In this document: in pieces, positions 34,005 through 46,428 of the stretch
Layout: each line of letters begins with the position of its first letter
Position numbering within the stretch: position 1 is the first letter of the stretch
Assembly (NCBI RefSeq): GCF_029962835.1
Contig: NC_080574.1
Coordinates: 37,887,501-37,951,500, forward strand
DNA length: 64,000 nt
Source: Magnolia sinica
Lineage: Eukaryota; Streptophyta; Magnoliopsida; Magnoliales; Magnoliaceae
Direction: 5' to 3'
Program-made: the position numbers and the translations under genes
Notes under the pieces: generated by a model
Told to the model about the DNA's origin: nothing
The model's input: only the letters and a program-made list of their open reading frames with translations
Databases searched by the model: none

Positions 34005-35156
34005 ATCTGCTGGTTTGGTATGTGGGATGAGGTGGGATGGAATTGCATTTGGTCCCATGCAAATTCCATCAAGTGTTTGGGGAGGATGGGAACGGTTGGG
34101 ATTACTATTTAGGTGGTATAAAATTGCATTTGGTCTCTGACGCAGGGGAGGACGTGAGGTCGAGCACCGTCTTCCTCAAGAGGATAACTATTCCGAATCC
34201 ACGGAACTTCTCTGGACTCCTCACAGAGACTTCTCGAATCCACGAGGAAAGAAAGCAGAAAATATAAATAAATTCTAATAAATTCGAAATTGATTAATGA
34301 TTAATTGATAATTTTCTAATGTGTCTCCTTACACCATTAATATAGGAAAAAAAAAAACTAAAATTCGTAATTACCAAAAATAGCAAAATTCTAACTCTAA
34401 TAAAAATCTTAATTCTAATAAAACTCCTCTAAGGCCTAATTTCTAAAAATAAAAATTGCAAATAAACTTTCTCTAGAAGAGTCCTAGTATAACTAAAAGC
34501 TATTTCTAAAAGGAAAGAAAATCTAAAGCTCTAAAAATATTTTAAAAATCGGAATTACTAAAAATAGTAAAATTTTCCTAAAAATTCGTTTTTGAGCTCA
34601 AAGCGCGCCTTTTTTGACGAAACGGACAGATGCGACCCACTTTGTGGGTCGGTTCACCTCGGATGGCCCATTTCAGTAAAGATTGATAGGTTGTGCGCCC
34701 CGTAACGATACCCGGATCAAAAGTTATAGTCAATTCACGGTCCATCTTCTTTTGGCTCAACCATGCTAGGAATGTGTCTGTGACAGGTTCTAAATCAGTC
34801 TCACACGGCGATTTTCAATGATTTTTGAAATCCACTACACATTTGGGCCCCACATTGATGCATGTGTTTTATCTATGTCATCTATCCATATATGCCATTT
34901 ACACATAACATTCTAGTTATACACATGTACAAGTGACCAGCATCTGTTGTGAATTTGGTTGGTTGATTATAATCCCATGGTCGACCAAACGTGGTTTTGC
35001 TTAATCGAATGTTTTTTCCATAGCAAGAATTTTATCCCAAACATGAGGATTAGATGGCGAAAATACCATAGTATTTACACACATGCAATCATTGCACGTG
35101 TTAATCCCATCTAATGCAATCCCATACCATTTAATCCCATGGACCAAACAGGCCCT
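34005..35156. mobile_element. Tourist-like inverted-repeat element interrupted by an LTR
   Basis: The left end (GCTGGTTTGGTATGTGGGAT) pairs with the right end, whose complement reads GGGCCTGTTTGGTCCATGGGAT. TCT lies outside each end (before 34015 and after the right terminus), a possible 3-bp target duplication. The interior holds an LTR-like insertion (34138-34785) and a piece of the palindromic MITE family at about 34845-34900. Confidence 0.5.
34138..34785 (-). mobile_element. Solo-LTR-like element, 648 bp
   Basis: The segment starts TGACGCAGGGGAGG and ends GTGTCTGTGACA. Read on the minus strand it is TGTCACAGACAC...CCCTGCGTCA, with TG and CA at both termini. Flanking bases (GTCTC and GGTTC) are similar but not identical, so the target duplication is not proven. 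It is AT-rich inside with repeated AATTCTAATAA words. Strand is a guess. Confidence 0.5.
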
Positions 35157-36353
35157 CTGGAAAACAATGTGCCAATAGGACATGGAGGAGTGTCAATAGG
35201 CCAGGTGCGGGTCAGGAAATTAAAATTCTAAATAGGCCCGGCTCGTCAGGCCTAACCCAAACAGTTCAAAACCAGGCCGAAGCCACCCCGGTCAGGCCCG
35301 TTGACAGCCCGAATGGGCTGAGTAGGCTCGGTTGGTACCTGTGCTTAGCTTGACATGGTCCGGAAATGGGTGTAACTAAATGGGTGTTTTTTTTTGTTTT
35401 TGACTCGATCGGATGAGTAAAAGTCGATGTGTACATTGAGATTAAGCCATTTGAATTTTTCTAAACCAACTATTTTCATACATTTGCTACACAAATATCA
35501 GTTTGCAGGCCTTACTTTTGGAAAATATCATCTAAACAGCTTGGATCTCTCATGAACTGTCCAAGTTAGCATGTGTGGTGATGCATGGAAGTATATCTTA
35601 GTTAGGGTCGACCTAATGGTAAGATTCTAAAACTCATAGTTTTTTTTTTTTTTTTTAAATCTTTTAAACGAACGGTAGAATTTTATTTATGTATTTATTT
35701 TAAATTAAAGGTTATCAACATATGCCTGTAGAAGTTACACCTTAAAATTTATTTAGTTGTTAGTTTGGGATCCATTGTTTTGTGCGTATGCCATCCAACC
35801 CGTGCATTAAGTGAGTCCAATCATGTTGATGAGATGACCCAAAAATAAGGTGTGTACGATCATTAGGTAGGTAACACCATGGAAAATGATGGACGTACAC
35901 TCAAAAACTTCCAAATTCACGAGTAGCCCATGTGATGGTTGTTTCTGGGCGTCCTGCTTTCTTAGTGGGACGACCCTTTTAGACAGGCTGGATTTTGTGC
36001 ACAGTAGATCTCCCAAGCAGTGTCTTAGAAAAATACTTTTTCCACCAACTTTGTATAAACTTCATATACCATCCCCTTAGGCTGATTATTCTAGCAATGT
36101 TTGTAGAAGAAGCTTGAGATCCAGCCCATTCATCATGTGTTCCTCTCGTGTTCTTTTCAAACCTAAAATTAGCCAGATGCTAAACTCTGATTAGCACACC
36201 ATGTAAAATCAGACCTAAACCTCTAAAATCATGTGGTGTGGCCCCTAGGGTTTCGGTATGGCTTAATCTTTAGGGTGTCCATTCATCCTATAGGAAATCT
36301 TCTTAAACTGGCAAAAGGTCTAAAAGAAAGAAGGGAAATTCATCTACAAATGA
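35157..36353. other. Intergenic sequence without a recognised gene
   Basis: 35205-35350 is a degenerate AGGCCCGG/CAGGCC repeat. A poly(T) run lies at about 35641-35657. Frames of 64-69 codons here have no recognised motif. Confidence 0.45.
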
Positions 36354-36486
36354 ATTTTTTATTTTTTTATTTTTTTTAACACACGCACGCACACTCACGC
36401 CGTAGTGGGATTTCACCACCTATGATGCTCGAACCCTTAACCGCGTGTTGAAACTCATGACAACCGGAGCAAGAGTAAGGATCCAT
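36354..36486 (-). mobile_element. tRNA-derived SINE with a 13-bp target duplication
   Basis: CATCTACAAATGA occurs at 36341-36353 and again at 36487-36499. Between them, on the minus strand, lies GGATCCTTACTCTTGCTCCG, then a tRNA-like region with a box-B-like GGGTTCGAGCATC, then GGTGGTGAAATCCCACTA. A G/T-rich tail ending in GTGTGTTAAAAAAAT completes it. The exact target duplication confirms retroposition. Confidence 0.85.
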
Positions 36487-36499
36487 CATCTACAAATGA

Positions 36500-37200
36500 T
36501 TGATTCTAAGCCGGCCTGTCGGATTAGTACATCAATTCACTTGCATTTAGACCCACATTTCTATTTCTATTTCTATTTTTACTTCTATTAAAATTATTCT
36601 AAAGCCTAGATTGACTGAGATTCAATCTACTTTTATTCTCTATTTTCTTTCTAAACAGGGGGAGGAGATAGTATGTGAGACTAACTAGTTGTACTTGATA
36701 GGAGCCTTCATGTCCATTTGGAGTATCAATGTAATAAGAGAAAATCTTATGATTGGGTGTCTCTCAAGTATCATCTATAATAAAATAAAATAAAATGAAG
36801 CAGTATGAGAGGATCCTAACCATTGATTGAATCACACTTTATAGGTGTGATTGGGTCATTAGTAAGATAAGTTGTATCAAGTCCATGTACATTAACTCCC
36901 TCTTCCATGGTTTGGCCGCCTAAATCACTTGTCCCTTCAACACATTTAGTAGCCTAATCACTACCGGCCTCGGCTCCTGGCCCTCATCATTGGCTTAGCT
37001 AGATCCAAGGTCTTTGATTATGGGCACTCCCGATGTTTACTGTCACATATGAAGTAAAAATAAAATACTCATTGAACCAATCATAGGAATATCTGTTACA
37101 ATATTTATTAACTAAAGAGAAAGCTTTCTAGTGGTATCAACCATTCACCTTACTACCCTCCATATTTCTTTAATTGGCCTTGCAAGGCTAAGTTTGAGAC
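36500..37200. other. Unassigned sequence upstream of the gypsy pol fragment
   Basis: (TTTCTA)n-like words lie at about 36560-36580 and (AAAAT)n at about 36779-36797. The segment near 37050-37200 may be more of the gypsy element, but I cannot support a domain. Confidence 0.35.
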
Positions 37201-37204
37201 TATG

Positions 37205-37343
37205 TCAACCTTACAGTTAAGGATCTCAAGAAAGGGAAGACCATATATTTAGCAGCCTTAGTCAAGGAGAAAGTGAGCATGGTAGGGGAACCATTTTTCC
37301 AGGAGATAGAGAAGGTGCTTGTGGAGTTCAAGGACGTTATACG
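37205..37343 (+). pseudogene. Ty3/gypsy pol fragment (region just before reverse transcriptase)
   Basis: The frame reads KGKTIYLAALV, KEKVSMVGEP and FFQEIEKVLVEFKDVI consecutively. It matches the spacer that precedes gypsy RT in plants ('...YLA.L........PE.I..VL.EFKDVMP.ELP'). It stops abruptly at 37343-37344, exactly where TGTTGGAAATAATG begins. That is consistent with a copia insertion at this point. Confidence 0.65.
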
Positions 37344-37344
37344 A

Positions 37345-40300
37345 TGTTGGAAATAATGTGTTCAAAATAATAGATAATATTCAGAAAAAGAAAATTAAAT
37401 AATAAAATAAAACAAGAAAATATGACTTAGTTGTTTGAGTAGAGGCGTGACTGGTACGGCTTGAAATCAAATCTACCCTCCTTGAACCATGTCCCAAGTG
37501 TAATATGAATCTTGGACAATTGACCTCCAAGATATAAGAACTATTACCTAGTCCAACGGTGCACCTGTTATACATGAGCTCAAACTAGCGTACAGAACTT
37601 AATCGAAGTGAGTTAACTCAACAATGAATTCAGTTGGCAAAACAATACTGAATCAGAGATGAATTTTTGAAGAAACAGATAAAAAAAATCGTTGGTTTTT
37701 AATTATTTAAATAAAAGAGTTACATTAAAAATAAAACACTTTCAAAAAAGAAACATAAAGGGAAGCTTCGAATTTTGAAATAAAATTATTTTAAAAAATC
37801 TTTTTAAAATACAACAATTCTTTACATGTTTCTAATTCAAAACACTTCGGTATAAGATAGAAAATTTATGTAATAGTGTTGATGTCCATTCAACTTTAAA
37901 TGTCATTTAGAGTAAGCAAGACAGGTTTAAATGAATCAAGTGACTATCAGTCTTTAACCTGATATGTCACTCACATAACTTTTCGGCTATAGCTTGTTCT
38001 ATGGTTTAGTGCCTTTTGGCCATGCACCTTTACTAAAATTTTCATAAAGTACTCTAAAGAAATGACCTATATATTCTCATAGAAAGCGGCTCTACTTCCA
38101 CACTTATATAGGTGAATTCTATCAAGCATACACAACAACTGAATACACCACCACATTTGGTTATGGATTCATTAAGAGTTTAAAAACTCATCATCTCACA
38201 TGTTGCTGCTTGCACTACCTACACTATAAGAAGGGGCAAGTTCTCTATAGTGCTTTCCAGTCTACTAATATCCTGTTGTTTACCCATTAAACTTATCACA
38301 TGAAGTCTCCACTTATATAAGTTGGGTTATCGACACTGGCAGATATTCGATTAGGCTCAGTCTCATTACCTTCGATGTTTCCATGACTAATCTTTTAGAT
38401 AGTTCTTTGGTTAGATGATCTACCAAATTCTTTTATGATTATACGGAATCAACATGTGTATCACAATATTGTGTTGGAGCCTAATGTATCTACTTTTATC
38501 ATTATATATTTTATTATTGGCCCTTTCAATAACTGTTTAATAATCATAATAAATAAATATAGAAGATAAGTTTTGGCTACAGACGTATATCTGTTAACAG
38601 ATTTCTAAGTCATTTAGCTTATAATCTTGTATTTTCTAAGGCGACAAACTCGAATTCCATAGTCGACCAAGCAATGTAAGTCTGTTTAGTAGACTTTTAA
38701 GATACTACACATCTACCAAAGGTGAAAACATATTCACTTGTGAATTTTGTTTCATCTAAATCAGTGATCTTTGACATCATTATATCCTTCTAATACATGA
38801 GAATAACTTGTATAATGAATACCATATCTAATAGTAACTTTCAAGCATTTCAATAATCTATTAAATGTATTCCGATAATTATATATAGGATTATATGTAT
38901 ATCTTCTTAGCTTACCTATTACAAATGTAATATTAGGTATAGTGTAGTTCATTAGATATATTAGGCTACCAAAATATTTAAGCTAAGATATGCCACTTCC
39001 TCTATTCTTTTCGAGATGCACAATATAATCATAATGTGTGCAAGTAAACAATCAAAGTGATAAAATATTTTTAATATTTTCTCAATGTAATGAGATTAAG
39101 AAAGAGTAATACTATTATCTTTTCTGATTACATAAATATCCAATATCATACTTACTTCTCTTATGTCCTTCATATCAAAGTTAGAAGATGAGAGTTTCTT
39201 AGTCAAGTTCATTAACTTAACATTAGTTTCAAAGATAAGCACAACATCTACATATAAGAAGATTATGATACCACCATTACTAGAGAATTTTTTATATACA
39301 CATCTATCCACATCATTTACTAAATATCCATTTGACGTGAAAATATTATCAAATTTCTCATTTTATTGCTTAAAATCTTGTTTTAAACTGTACAGTAACT
39401 TAATTAACCTACACACTTTATTTTCCTTTCAAGGAATTATATAACCTTTAGGTTGTTCCGTGTAATTTTTTTCTTCTAATTCTCCATTTAGAAACATTAT
39501 TTTAACATCCATTTCATGTACTAGTAGCTTGTATGTGGGTATTATTATAACTAATACCTTAATTGTTGTTATTCTATTTATAGGTGAATAAGTATCAAAG
39601 TAATCACATTCTTCTTTTTGTCTGAAACATTTTGCAACCAATCTAACCTTAAACTTATCTATAGACCCATATGGTTTAAGTTTCTTTTTAAACACCAATT
39701 TACACCCTATAAGATTATTCTCAAGAGGAAGGTTTACGAGTTCTCAAGTTTTGTTTGATATAATTGATTTTAATTCATTATTTATAGTTTCTCTTTATAA
39801 AGAAGTATTAGGAGAGTTAATGACTTTTGAATAGGTCTTAGAATCATCTTCTAATAAGAATGCGAAAAACCCATCCCCTAAGTTGGTTTCTTTTCCAGCT
39901 CTGGTGCTCGTTCTAGGTTTTGATTCTACTTTACTAATCACATATATGCTTTTAATAGTTTAAGGAACATCAGACATACTATTTCCTTTTATTTTTATGG
40001 ATCTAGTTTTTATGTAAAAGACATTTTCTAAAAATTCTACATCTCTATATACTATAATAGTGTTTGGATCTTAAAGATTATCCTTCGATTCCAAAACTAG
40101 GAACCTATATGCTACATTATTTTTTATATATTTTATAAAAACATAATCAATTATCTTGGGGCCTAGTTTTCTTATCTTGATTTCAGGTAACCATACTTTA
40201 GCCACACATCCCCACACTTTAAAGTATTTATAACTACAAGTTTAATTTTACTAATTTCATATGGTATCTTACTAATTTTCTTATGATGTATGTTATTTTG

Positions 40301-42000
40301 TATATAACATGTGTATAGTATGTCATCTCCCTACATATTAGAGGGTAAACCAGAACTATTCAGTATAGCATTCATCATTTCTTTCAATGTTCTATTCTTG
40401 CGTTTAATTATTCCATTCTGTTCTTGTGTATAGGGAGCGGTAGTTTCATGTATTATTCAATTCTTTTCATAAAGTTATTTAAACTAGAAAGATTCATACT
40501 CTCCTCCTCTATCTAATATAAGTCTTCTAATGTTTCCGCTAAGTTAGTTTTCAACTTATGTTTTATACTTAATGAAAAATTTTAAAGTTTTATCTTTATT
40601 CCTTAGAAGGTATACTTTAGTGTATTTAGAATAATCGTCAACGAAAGTTACTTAATACATTTTGCCTCTTCTAGACTTGTGGTTTCTAAAATCACCTAGC
40701 TAAGTCATTATATATTTATTATAATAACTTTGAACTTATGTTAACGTCTTTAAAGGATTTTAAACAAACTTGTATTCTATACAAGTTTCACATTTTTCGA
40801 AGTTATCCACTGAGATGTTAGGTAATGATCCTATTTATTTAATTCTTTTCAAGAATTCTACATTCACGTGTCCTAATATACTATGTCATAATGAAAGAGA
40901 TTCAACAGTATAAGAAGAATTAGATAACATCTTATTATGATCATAAGAAATGTTTTAAAAGAACAATATATCATTATAGTAACCTTTTCCAAGGAAGGTT
41001 CCATTCTTGATCATTAAAAGCTTATCAGAATCAAATACTAATTTAACCCCAGCCTTGTTATGGAACAAACTAAAAATCAAGTTGCGACGAATGTTAGGCA
41101 CATGCATCACGTTCTTTAGCATTAAAGTCTTTCCCAATATGAGCTTTAGAACAACATTTCTTTTTCCAACAACTAGAGAGGATTGAGCATTTCCTATGAA
41201 TACTTGTTCATCATCTCTTATCACTTGATAAGAGGTAAATATGCTCTAATCCTCACAGACATGCCAAGTTGTCTTTGTGTCTAATATCCATTACATGCTA
41301 TTTAATAGAAATACTTCTGACACTACAGCGACAATTATATCCAGATTTTCTTCAGCTTCAACAAGATTGACTTGAGATTTTATATTCTTTTTTTTATGCC
41401 ACATTTATTATCATAATGTCCAGGTTTCTTACAGTAGTTATAGGGTCCATTTTACTTGAATTGGTTGTTTGTTTTCTTTTTTAGCCTACACTCCTTAGAG
41501 TGATGTTTGGACTTTCCATAGTTGTAACAATTCCCTTTCTTTTTGCCCTTCTATGCTTGACTTATTTCTACTAGGTTAGCTTTTGAAACTAACCCGTTTG
41601 CATTTTCAATTTAGTCTCTATTTCTGTTAGCCTCTTCTATTTTTTATGTATATGATTATATTTTCTAAAGAAATATCATTTTTTGAGGTTCCATTCTTTT
41701 TTGTATTCTTTACAAAAATTAGGTAGTTTTTCAATCAATGCTTCTAACGAGGATACTTTGCCCATTTTCATTCCCTTAATCATCAGCTCATGTAACATAT
41801 TCTTATAATCATGAATTTGGTTCGTGACAGATTTATCGTATGTCATTTTCTAATGAAGAAAGTTTGCAATAGCATATTTCTTATATTCTGCATTCTCAAG
41901 GACATGTTTCTTTTCTAGTGTAGTCTAAATGCCGAGAGCGAAGCCACCTACAATAGCCCCATACAGGATGGCGTCACCTATGTTGGCAAAGTTGAGTAAA
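37345..42000 (-). pseudogene. Degenerate Ty1/copia element, minus strand
   Basis: The domains follow in normal order from high to low coordinates. A gag zinc knuckle lies near 41510-41560 (CYNYGKSKHHSKEC; the second Cys is Tyr). GAG-pre-integrase is at 40955-41224 (...NVMHVPNIRRNLIFSL...). The integrase end is at about 40160-40445 (HETTAPYTQEQNGI, RKNRTLKEMMNA). Reverse transcriptase is at 39429-39698 (YGSIDKFKVRLVAK, LLVHEMDVKIMFLNGEL) and 39096-39311, with LYVDVV where YVDD is expected. RNase H is at 38761-38952, continuing to about 38400 in broken pieces. The 3' terminus is inferred at 37345 from the TGTTGGAAAT end. LTR 5' limits were not found. Many stops and AT-rich drift are present. 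Confidence 0.75.
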
Positions 42001-42444
42001 TGAATCAAGGAGTGATTAGATGCAGGAAAGATTCAATCATTAAGAAGAAGCATAAAATTATATTAAAATGAAATTTTTTATATAAACCAACTACTTAATT
42101 AATATGAAATTTACATTCCGGTACTTTTTTAAAAAGGTTTTTGTAATAGATATGATTATTATTCCACTACCTGCGTATCACGACTGTCATGGGAGCAAAT
42201 AGGTGGGTGGCTCTAGTGGACCCCACCATGATGTTTATATAAAGTCCACCCCACCCAATGCATCACCCCACATTAGGCTAAGTGCCCAAAAATCAACTCC
42301 ATTGTGATTTAAGTGGACCACATGATTGGAAATCATATACACGTCAACACTCGCCTTCCAAAGTGTTTCCATTAATGTGGGCCATGTGAATCACATATGG
42401 GTATATTTTTTGGCCATAGGCCTAAATATTTATGTGGAATCTAG
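42001..42444. other. Flank of the copia remnant, no gene
   Basis: AT-rich to about 42170, then a repeat-like GTGGACCCCACCATGATG phrase near 42210-42235. No boundary could be fixed. Confidence 0.35.
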
Positions 42445-43545
42445 TGGTTGGAGTGGATTAGGTGAAATGGAGGGCTTGACCAAGACGATGTGACCCTTAC
42501 CTTGGGGTTACCGTAGGGCCCACCTTTATATATATGTGTGTGTGTGTGTGGGAAAAGGTACTATGCGCTCGACCTCACGATAAGCTCCCGTGAGGTCGAG
42601 TTGTGTGGGCCCCACCGTGATGCATGTCACCATCAACACCGTGCATTTGATGGGTCCCCACTAAATTATGGGATATCCCAAAAATCAGCCGTATACGGAA
42701 CTCAGGTGGGCCATACCATCTAAAATCATGTGAAGACACTGTTAAAACATATAAAAGCACTTGGTGGGTCCCACCTAAGTTTTGCATGCCGCTGAAACTT
42801 GGTCTGAACCCTCATCCAAGTGGGACACACATAATGGATGGACTGGATTTGCAAACCACATCTCGTTGGGCCCAAAAAATGATTATGAATGTTTTAATGG
42901 TGCACGGCCCCTCCCCACTTCTGTATGTGGTGTGGCCCACACAAGTCACGGATTGACTTGATTTTTGAGACCTAGGTCCACGATGGAATGGTGCATCTGA
43001 CTGATGGGGTAGATGTTCGAAACACATCACGGTGGGGCCCACACAGCTTGACCTCATGGGACGGACTCGTGAGGTCTAGCGCATAGTACCTTTTCCATAT
43101 ATATATGTGTGTGTGTGTGTGTACACCGTTCATCTGTTTTTACGAAACATTTTAGGGTATTATCCAAAATGAAGTAGATCCAATTATCAAGTGGAACATA
43201 CCATAACAAATAGTGGTGATTGACCCTCCTACCATTAAAAACTTCTTAGGGCCCACCTTAATGTTTCCATAGTGTTTATTTACCATCCAATCAGTTGATA
43301 AGGTCACATAAGCCTGGATGAAGGGAAAAAATAAATATCAATTTGATCCAAAACTTGTGGCCCAGTAATGGTCAATCACCACTATTTCTTATGGTAAGGT
43401 CCACCTGATAATTGGATCTATTTCATTTTTTAGAATAATGCCCGAAAATGATATGAAAAAACGGATGGACGACATAGATACATAATACATATATTAAGGT
43501 GGGGCCCATGATAACCCCATAGTAAGGGTCACACCGTCTTGGGTG
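42445..43545. mobile_element. Palindromic MITE (family P) split by hairpin-ended MITE copy B
   Basis: The outer ends pair: AAGACGATGTGACCCTTACC with CCCCA-GGTT blocks at 42483-42520 is the inverse of the block at 43500-43545 (AGTAAGGGTCACACCGTCTT). Between them the usual family wording appears on both sides of the centre (AAGTAGATCCAATTATCAAG and GATAATTGGATCTATTTCAT). Copy B of another family sits in the left arm within a (TA)(TG) tract, so B inserted after this element. Confidence 0.75.
42551..43096 (-). mobile_element. Hairpin-ended MITE, copy B
   Basis: It is 546 bp and starts and ends with GGAAAAGGTACTATGCGC and its inverse. The left end carries the perfect hairpin CTCGACCTCACG ... CGTGAGGTCGAG. 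It is inverted relative to copies A and C. Almost the same TATATATATGTGTGTGTG tract is found on both sides, consistent with insertion in, or duplication of, a microsatellite target. Confidence 0.85.
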
Positions 43546-43559
43546 AGGACGTGGTCACC

Positions 43560-44340
43560 CAATCCACTCTCGAGTGGATTTTATATCATTATCATGATGG
43601 ACTCGTAAAAATCAAGGGTGGATGTCTTTTCCAAATGTTTCCTTTGATGTGGCTCACCAAAATCATAGGTCAGCCTATGTTATTTTATTTTTGTCTCTAC
43701 CCTTAATATAGGATTAAATATCTAATGGTCGAAGTGAATTTTACATAAACATCATGGTAGGCCCCCTCAAAACCACGAAGTCTTTTGTTTTTCTAAATAA
43801 TTTCTCTTTACCATGGAAGAGGAACCTTTAGATTGTTTTTTTTTTTGGTGGGGTCTACACTGTTGTGCATGCGAAAACAACTTCTACAATTAGAAGCGTA
43901 ACCCTCGTTTAGGCTAGAACCAAAAATTCAGATTGACTTGTGATTCAGGTAAGCCACACCGAAGAAAATATTTAGGAGAGAGACATCCACCCTTTATTTT
44001 AAAAAGCAAAGTATGATAATTATATGAAATCCACTCCAACCATTTTATTCCACATCAAATGTAGGCATGATACCTACAAATAGGACCATTTGTGATTCAA
44101 GTAAATCATACCAAGGGAGATCGTTTAAAGGTGATCGTTGACATGTACATTGTTTCCAATTATATAGTCATGCACTTGATGGTCGGGGTGGATTTTATAT
44201 AAAAATCACAATAGAGCCCACCCAAGCAGCTAAGCCATTTGCTTGTACCTCCACCAGCCAAACCAAGGCTAAAAGGAATGCAATGGAATGCAGTGAAATG
44301 ATAATTTCTTCAATTAATGGGGTAGCTTTTTGAAAATGGA
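43560..44340. other. Repeat-like intergenic sequence between MITE copies
   Basis: GGATTTTATAT, TAAAAATCA and GGCCCACC words recur three times at about 170-220 bp spacing (near 43570, 43740, 44020-44200). I cannot fix element limits. No gene is seen. Confidence 0.4.
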
Positions 44341-44405
44341 GCATGGATTGTGTCTACCCCTGCCTGTCTCGAGCTAGGAATATGCATGAGCTCTTAGTGG
44401 ATCTA

Positions 44406-44406
<1 letters not shown>

Positions 44407-44440
<34 letters not shown>
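44407..44440. repeat. (ATT)n microsatellite
   Basis: About ten ATT units lie directly beside the left end of MITE copy C. Confidence 0.9.
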
Positions 44441-44441
<1 letters not shown>

Positions 44442-44442
44442 G

Positions 44443-44989
44443 GGAAAAGGTACTATGCGCTCAAACACACTAGTCCGTCCCATGAGGTCGAGCTGTGTGG
44501 GCCCCACCGTGATGCGTTTCGAACATCTACCCCATCAATTAGATGCACCATTCCATCGTGGGCCTAGGTCTCAAAAATAAAGTCAATCCATCACTTGTGT
44601 GGGCCACACCACATACAGAAGTGGAGAGGGGCTGTGCACCATTAAAACATTTATAACCATTTTTTAGGCCCACCGAGATGTGGTTTGCAAATCCAGCCCA
44701 TCCATTATGTGTGTCCCACTTGGATGAGGGTTCAAACCAAGTTTCAGAAGCATGCAAATTTCAGGTGGGCCCCACCAAGTGCTTTTATATGTTTTAACGT
44801 GTCTTCACCTGATTTTAGATGGTATGGCCCACCTGAGTTCCGTATACGGCTGATTTTTGGGATATCCCATAATTTAAAGGGGACCCATCAAATGCACAGT
44901 ATTGATAGTTGATACGCATCACGGTGGGGCCCAGACAACTCGACCTCATGGGAGCTTATCGTGAGGTCGAGCGCATGGTACCTTTTTCC
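44443..44989 (+). mobile_element. Hairpin-ended MITE, copy C
   Basis: It is 547 bp with the same ends and body as copy A. The left terminus reads GGAAAAGGTACTATGCGC and then a partly decayed inner repeat. The right terminus keeps CTCATGGGAGCTTATCGTGAG before the final ends. It lies between an (ATT)n tract and a (TA)n tract. Confidence 0.85.
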
Positions 44990-45972
44990 ATATATATATA
45001 TATAATTTAGTAATTATATGTTACAAACAGAGGGTATCCCAATTCCAATTATTCCGAGTATTTTGACGCTTTCTTTCACGGGGCTTATCTTTTGGCCACA
45101 AGCGAACTTGAAGGGCGGCACCTTATGGACGGATTCAATGAAAGCCAGTGGGTCCCACACACGGGGTCGTAGAGTAAGCCTATTATGCAAACGTTGCTGA
45201 GGTTGTACGGGAACCGGGCCCAACAAAATAGAAGATTAGACAGATAGATGCACCAGTGCTCTAGTGCTCCTAGTTGTACTGGGACACTTAGGCAGTCCAA
45301 TCCATTTATCTAGACTGGTCATTACGTCCAAGACAAATTTCATGGGATACTACCAAAATATCACTGATCTGAAAAAGTATTAACCATTTGATCAGTAGCC
45401 TTAAACATCGACGGTCCAGATCATTTCAACAAGAGTAGGTCCAATCAACAATGTGATCCATCTGTTTTTTAGGTACCATCATAAATTGCTTATGATTCTA
45501 AAGAATAATTTTTGTTTGGTAATTTTAACTATCTCATCCATGGCTTGGAAAAGGATGGCTAAAGAAAATAAGATCAAATTAATGATGAATCAGATCATTC
45601 AATCAGTCTAATCTTTAGATGGTTGCCCATGAAAGTTTCTCTAAACTTAATGGACGGTTCAGATCAATCAATTTAACTGTCTATGTGAACCAAAACAACT
45701 AGGAGCACTATAACTTATATAGTAGAGGACTGGAGCATTTCTCACAAACTGCCTGCTGTGTACAGTCATTTCCAGGCAAGGAATGCCGGTGTTGGTGCGT
45801 CTGAGCTCCAAAAGACATTCTCATTGAAGTTGACGCGGCACCATCCATGGACAAAAGAGAATATATCCCCAGATACCTGTCTGCCTTTCCTTTTAACCTC
45901 GATGTTGACGTTAACAAGGGCTCCTTGCTTCGTTCTTTCACCGTCAGATCAAGTGGGCCATGTTACAGAGTC
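44990..45972. other. Intergenic sequence with a few gene-like but unassigned frames
   Basis: A (TA)n tract opens the region. 45010-45230 and 45740-45960 have higher GC than the rest. The second contains a plus-strand frame from ATG at 45847 (MDKREYIPRYLSAFPFNLD...) that could be a first exon, but no family is recognised and a MITE follows at once. I leave it uncalled. Confidence 0.35.
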
Positions 45973-46428
45973 CATGCGCGTCAGACGCGGCTTCAGTGGA
46001 TCCCTGACTATGGGGCTCACCTTGATGTATCTGTCTTATATCCACGCCGTTCATTCGTTTTGTCAGATTAATTTAAGGTATGAGCGTAAAAATGCAGAAT
46101 ATCCAAATCTTAAGTGGACCACACCACAGGAAACGGAGGTGATTGAACACCTGCTATTAAAAAATACATCGGGGCCATTGGAATGTTTATTTTCCATCCA
46201 ACCTATTATAAGTTCACGAAGATATTGATGAAAGGGCCACGCAAACATCAGCTTGATCTAAAACTTTTGTGGCCCTTGGAGTTTTTAACGGTCCGTCACC
46301 AATGTTTCCTGACCTTAGATTTGGATTGGGCTCATATCCTAAAATGACACGAGAAAACGGATGTACGGCATGGAAATAAAACACATACATAAATAGGGAT
46401 CCGCTGAAGCCGGACGCGGATTAGCTAC
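45973..46428. mobile_element. Palindromic MITE, family P
   Basis: The terminal blocks GACGCGGCTTCAGTGGATCC (left) and GGATCCGCTGAAGCCGGACGCG (right, first 20 shared) are inverted copies. The body has GATGTATCTGTCTTATATCC, CGCCGTTCATTCG, CTTAAGTGGACCACACCACA and, on the other side, the inverse wording. It lacks coding capacity. Confidence 0.8.

Noticed and set aside
34150..34165. GTGAGGTCGAGC inside the 34.1-kb LTR as a copy of the hairpin MITE end
   Set aside because: Only 12 bases match, and the GGAAAAGGTACTATGCGC terminus and the body are absent.
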